Positions 24,893-27,066 of a DNA stretch of 27,066 nt are shown here, piece by piece (within the stretch, counting starts at the first letter, position 1; each line of letters begins with the position of its first letter). The notes beneath the pieces are model-generated. The model worked only from the letters and a program-made list of their open reading frames with translations. It was not told the origin of the DNA and searched no databases. Made by a program: the position numbers and the translations under genes. The stretch is from JAZNQL01 sp045590155 (lineage in GTDB: Bacteria > Bacillota > Clostridia > UMGS1883 > UMGS1540), in the NCBI GenBank assembly GCA_045590155.1, contig JAZNQL010000012.1:1-27066 (forward strand). The letters are read 5' to 3'.

Positions 24893-24931
24893 AAAAATCA
24901 CCCTCCAAAAACATTATATTTTTAGAGAGTG
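24891..24931 (-). terminator. Terminator-like hairpin after the MATE gene, overlapping the symporter gene start
   Basis: In the minus-strand RNA CACUCUCUAAAAA (24919-24931) pairs with UUUUUGGAGGGUG (24899-24911) in 13 pairs, two of them G-U, around a seven-base UAUAAUG loop. It is followed by A and seven U (24891-24897). This is a good Rho-independent terminator for the MATE gene, 25 nt after its stop. The same hairpin arm contains the GGAGG ribosome binding site of the symporter gene, and the U-run covers its start codon. In the opposite strand the two G-U pairs become C-A mismatches, so the fold favours minus-strand RNA. Confidence 0.75.
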
Positions 24932-24955
24932 TTTTTTAAAACTTTAATTTTATGT

Positions 24956-26305
24956 TTATTTGAGTATAGTCATCTTTTTCCATCTGCCGCTTATAAAGTA
25001 GATAAAGGCTACTATGGTAGCTATTAACGAGGCTACCGGTGCTCCTATGCCTACACCCTTTAATCCATATCCGAGCGTCATACCGAATATGTAAGCTGCA
25101 GGAATACGGCAAACAACAGATGCTAATGCATTATTTATAAGCGAGAATACTGTGTGACCTGCTCCTGTAAACAGTCCGTTCATACAGAACAGGAATGGAA
25201 CTATAATATAATCAAGACTGAACGTCTTTAAATATTCAACTCCGCAGGCTATCATTTCGGGATCGTTTCCAAAGGCTCTTAAGAACATTTCGGGGAACAT
25301 ATTTGTAAGAATATATATTACTGCACCTATTGCAAATGAAATTGTCATTCCTGTCAGCATTGTTTTTACTGCACGTTTATTCTCTCCTGCTCCAATATTT
25401 TGTGCGCCCATTGCTGAAACAGATGCACTCATTGCCAAAGCAGGTAAAATGGCAAAACTATTTATTTTACCTACTGCACCTACTGCCGCTGACGCTGTAA
25501 CTCCTATTATATTTACAAGTGCTGTTAAAAACAGAAAGGAAACACTTGTTGCTACGTTCTGAACAGAAGTAGGCACGCCTATTTTAAGTATCATTTTAAG
25601 ACTGTCTTTTTTAATTTTGAAAGAAGACGGCTTAAAATCAAAAACAAAATTATTTTTTGCAAGATAAATTATACAAAGGATTACACTTAAAGCCTGCGAA
25701 GCAACTGTTGCTATGGCTGCACCTGCTGCTCCCATATTAAATTTTGCTACAAGAATAATGTCCAGAACAATATTGCAAACACAAGCTATTGCAACAAATA
25801 TGAGGGGGTTTTTACTGTCGCCCATTCCTCTCATAACCGCTGAAAGAGCGTTATAAGCAAAAATAAATATTGTGCCAAGCATTGTTATTGTAAAGTAAGT
25901 CTTTGTTTCCAAAAAGGATTCAACAGGGGTTTGAATAAGCTTTAAAAACGGAGTTTGCACTGCTATCATAAGAGTAGTAAGTACTACTGCCAGTATTCCA
26001 AGCATTGAAAAAAGTGTGCCTATAATATCTGTCATTGCCTGACGGTTGCCTGCACCCAAATACTGCCCGATTAAAACGGTTGCGCCCACTGATAGTCCAA
26101 AGACCATATTTGTTATTAAAAATGATGCCTGACCTCCTATATTAACGCCCGACATACTTATTGTGCCTGAAAACTGACCAACAATTATCATGTCAGCAAC
26201 GCTGTATAAGGACTGTATGATATTTGAAATCAGAAACGGCAATGAAAATAAAACAAGTTGTTTTACAACACTTCCCTGTGATAGGTTTTTCTCGAATTTA
26301 GCCAA
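24956..26305 (-). CDS. MATE-family efflux transporter
   Basis: The 449-residue product has about 12 membrane helices and the MATE/NorM layout of two related six-helix halves. The N terminus LFSLPFLISNIIQSLYSVADMIIVGQFSG is a family hallmark. Later features are GAVGKINSFAILPALAMSASVSAMGAQNIGAG and the closing GVGIGAPVASLIATIVAFIYFISG. MATE proteins export drugs, metabolites or lipid-linked intermediates with a sodium or proton gradient; the substrate cannot be read here. The start is TTG 26305, two bases after the csaB stop, with AAAGGAG 11 nt upstream; no ATG is near. The csaB neighbour raises, but does not show, an envelope-polymer link. Confidence 0.9.
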   Translation of the reverse strand: MAKFEKNLSQGSVVKQLVLFSLPFLISNIIQSLYSVADMIIVGQFSGTISMSGVNIGGQASFLITNMVFGLSVGATVLIGQYLGAGNRQAMTDIIGTLFSMLGILAVVLTTLMIAVQTPFLKLIQTPVESFLETKTYFTITMLGTIFIFAYNALSAVMRGMGDSKNPLIFVAIACVCNIVLDIILVAKFNMGAAGAAIATVASQALSVILCIIYLAKNNFVFDFKPSSFKIKKDSLKMILKIGVPTSVQNVATSVSFLFLTALVNIIGVTASAAVGAVGKINSFAILPALAMSASVSAMGAQNIGAGENKRAVKTMLTGMTISFAIGAVIYILTNMFPEMFLRAFGNDPEMIACGVEYLKTFSLDYIIVPFLFCMNGLFTGAGHTVFSLINNALASVVCRIPAAYIFGMTLGYGLKGVGIGAPVASLIATIVAFIYFISGRWKKMTILK

Positions 26306-26307
26306 AA

Positions 26308-27066
26308 TTAAATTTTCTCCTTTGATAAAATTTTTGTCGCATATTGTGCATTTAAAAGAGCTTTATCTGAAAGTTCTTTTGCTTTTTCTTTTAAGTTTTC
26401 AGATATTTCTTTTTTGTGGCAGATTATTTCGTCTGTATAACTTGCAAGCAATGCAATATCGATATTTTCTGCATTTAAAATTCTGGATTGTCCTATATAA
26501 TCCAAAAAGCCCGAAACCTTGGGGTCGTATACTATTCCAACAGTAGGAACTGCAGAACCGCTTGCATATATTAAAATGTGCAGTCTCATACCCAAAACAA
26601 GTTCCATTCTTGAGGTTATGCTTACTATTTGGTGTACGTTATACTGGCGTTTGAGCACGTGGCAAGGGCTTGACATAAGATTTGCAATTTTCTCGCTGAA
26701 TTTTACGTCATCAGGATATTTCATAGGTATAAACACAGGCAAAAGGTTATGCTTTTTATATATATCATCAAGTCCTTTTGCAATTTTCTGGCAAAACTGC
26801 TTGTCTTTGTTTTGCCAATCACGCACAGAAATTCCTATATATTTACCCTCTAAAACACCTTCTTCCGATAAAAACTTATCGGCATTTTCGGTTATTTTTA
26901 CCCTTATTGCAGGGTCAGCCGTTACCTCGATTTTAGAGTTTTTAAGGTTAAGTTTCTTTATTTCTTCGTACGAAAGTTCATCTCTTAAGGTTATAAAATC
27001 TACTGTTTCAAGTACATTTTTTGTAGATTTGATATTACATTTTTTTATAGGTCCTATTCCGTTTGC
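26308..27066 (-). CDS. csaB: Polysaccharide pyruvyl transferase CsaB, 5' end beyond the window
   Basis: The visible 252 residues are the C-terminal part of a CsaB-type enzyme, which adds pyruvate ketals to cell-wall polysaccharide so that SLH-domain S-layer proteins can bind. Reading stays open to the right edge (codon phase begins at 27066). Family marks in order are ANGIGPI, ITLRDELSYEEI, VTADPAIRV, IGISVRDW, VLGMRLHILIYASG and VGIVYDPKVSGFLDYIGQ. A GTG at 26826 lies inside this domain and is not the true start. The stop is followed after two bases by the MATE start. Identification is good; presence of an SLH-type S-layer is inferred. Confidence 0.88.
   Translation of the reverse strand, partial: ANGIGPIKKCNIKSTKNVLETVDFITLRDELSYEEIKKLNLKNSKIEVTADPAIRVKITENADKFLSEEGVLEGKYIGISVRDWQNKDKQFCQKIAKGLDDIYKKHNLLPVFIPMKYPDDVKFSEKIANLMSSPCHVLKRQYNVHQIVSITSRMELVLGMRLHILIYASGSAVPTVGIVYDPKVSGFLDYIGQSRILNAENIDIALLASYTDEIICHKKEISENLKEKAKELSDKALLNAQYATKILSKEKI

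Overview
The window is low-GC DNA coding almost entirely on the minus strand. It looks like a Gram-positive, clostridial-type Firmicute (inference). Support comes from DivIVA, SepF, CsaB-type cell-wall pyruvylation, a Firmicutes-style ecfA1-ecfA2-ecfT-truA block, MutL with an intact endonuclease motif, strong AGGAGG-type ribosome binding sites and frequent TTG starts. No rRNA, tRNA, CRISPR array, insertion sequence or prophage was seen. Intergenic space is tiny, and no gene-free stretch exceeds 173 nt.

Reading in the direction of transcription (right to left): a csaB gene truncated by the window edge is followed 2 nt later by a MATE exporter. A terminator-like hairpin then overlaps the ribosome binding site of a sodium:amino-acid symporter gene. 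A good SigA-type promoter in the 3' end of the symporter gene starts a long packed run: mutS-mutL-miaA (each pair overlapping by one base at TAATG), a HlyD-type adaptor, yggS, sepF, divIVA, ileS, a perfect 12-bp hairpin, lspA, an RluD-type pseudouridine synthase, a divergent PyrF-like protein, a 64-residue unknown, alr, a VanZ-like protein, an RlmI-like methyltransferase, ecfA1-ecfA2-ecfT-truA, a DUF5711-like membrane protein, a CvpA-like protein, hslO (Hsp33), a hairpin that masks a ribosome binding site, a P-loop ATPase and a Nif3 protein. From mutS to nif3 no gap exceeds 61 nt. At the left edge a perfect TTGACA-17-TATAAT promoter fires leftwards out of the window.

Functionally the run mixes DNA mismatch repair, tRNA/rRNA modification (MiaA, TruA, RluD, probable rRNA methyltransferase), cell division and envelope work (SepF, DivIVA, LspA, alanine racemase), vitamin uptake energising (ECF module) and redox stress (Hsp33). 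It is mostly a housekeeping region. The less ordinary items are: a PyrF-like protein lacking most of the catalytic residues; an ATPase with an internal duplication whose second P-loop has decayed; two places where an RNA hairpin buries a ribosome binding site; the U-less hairpin between ileS and lspA; and a 64-aa conserved-looking small protein. I did not find a clear new multi-gene defence or mobile system here.
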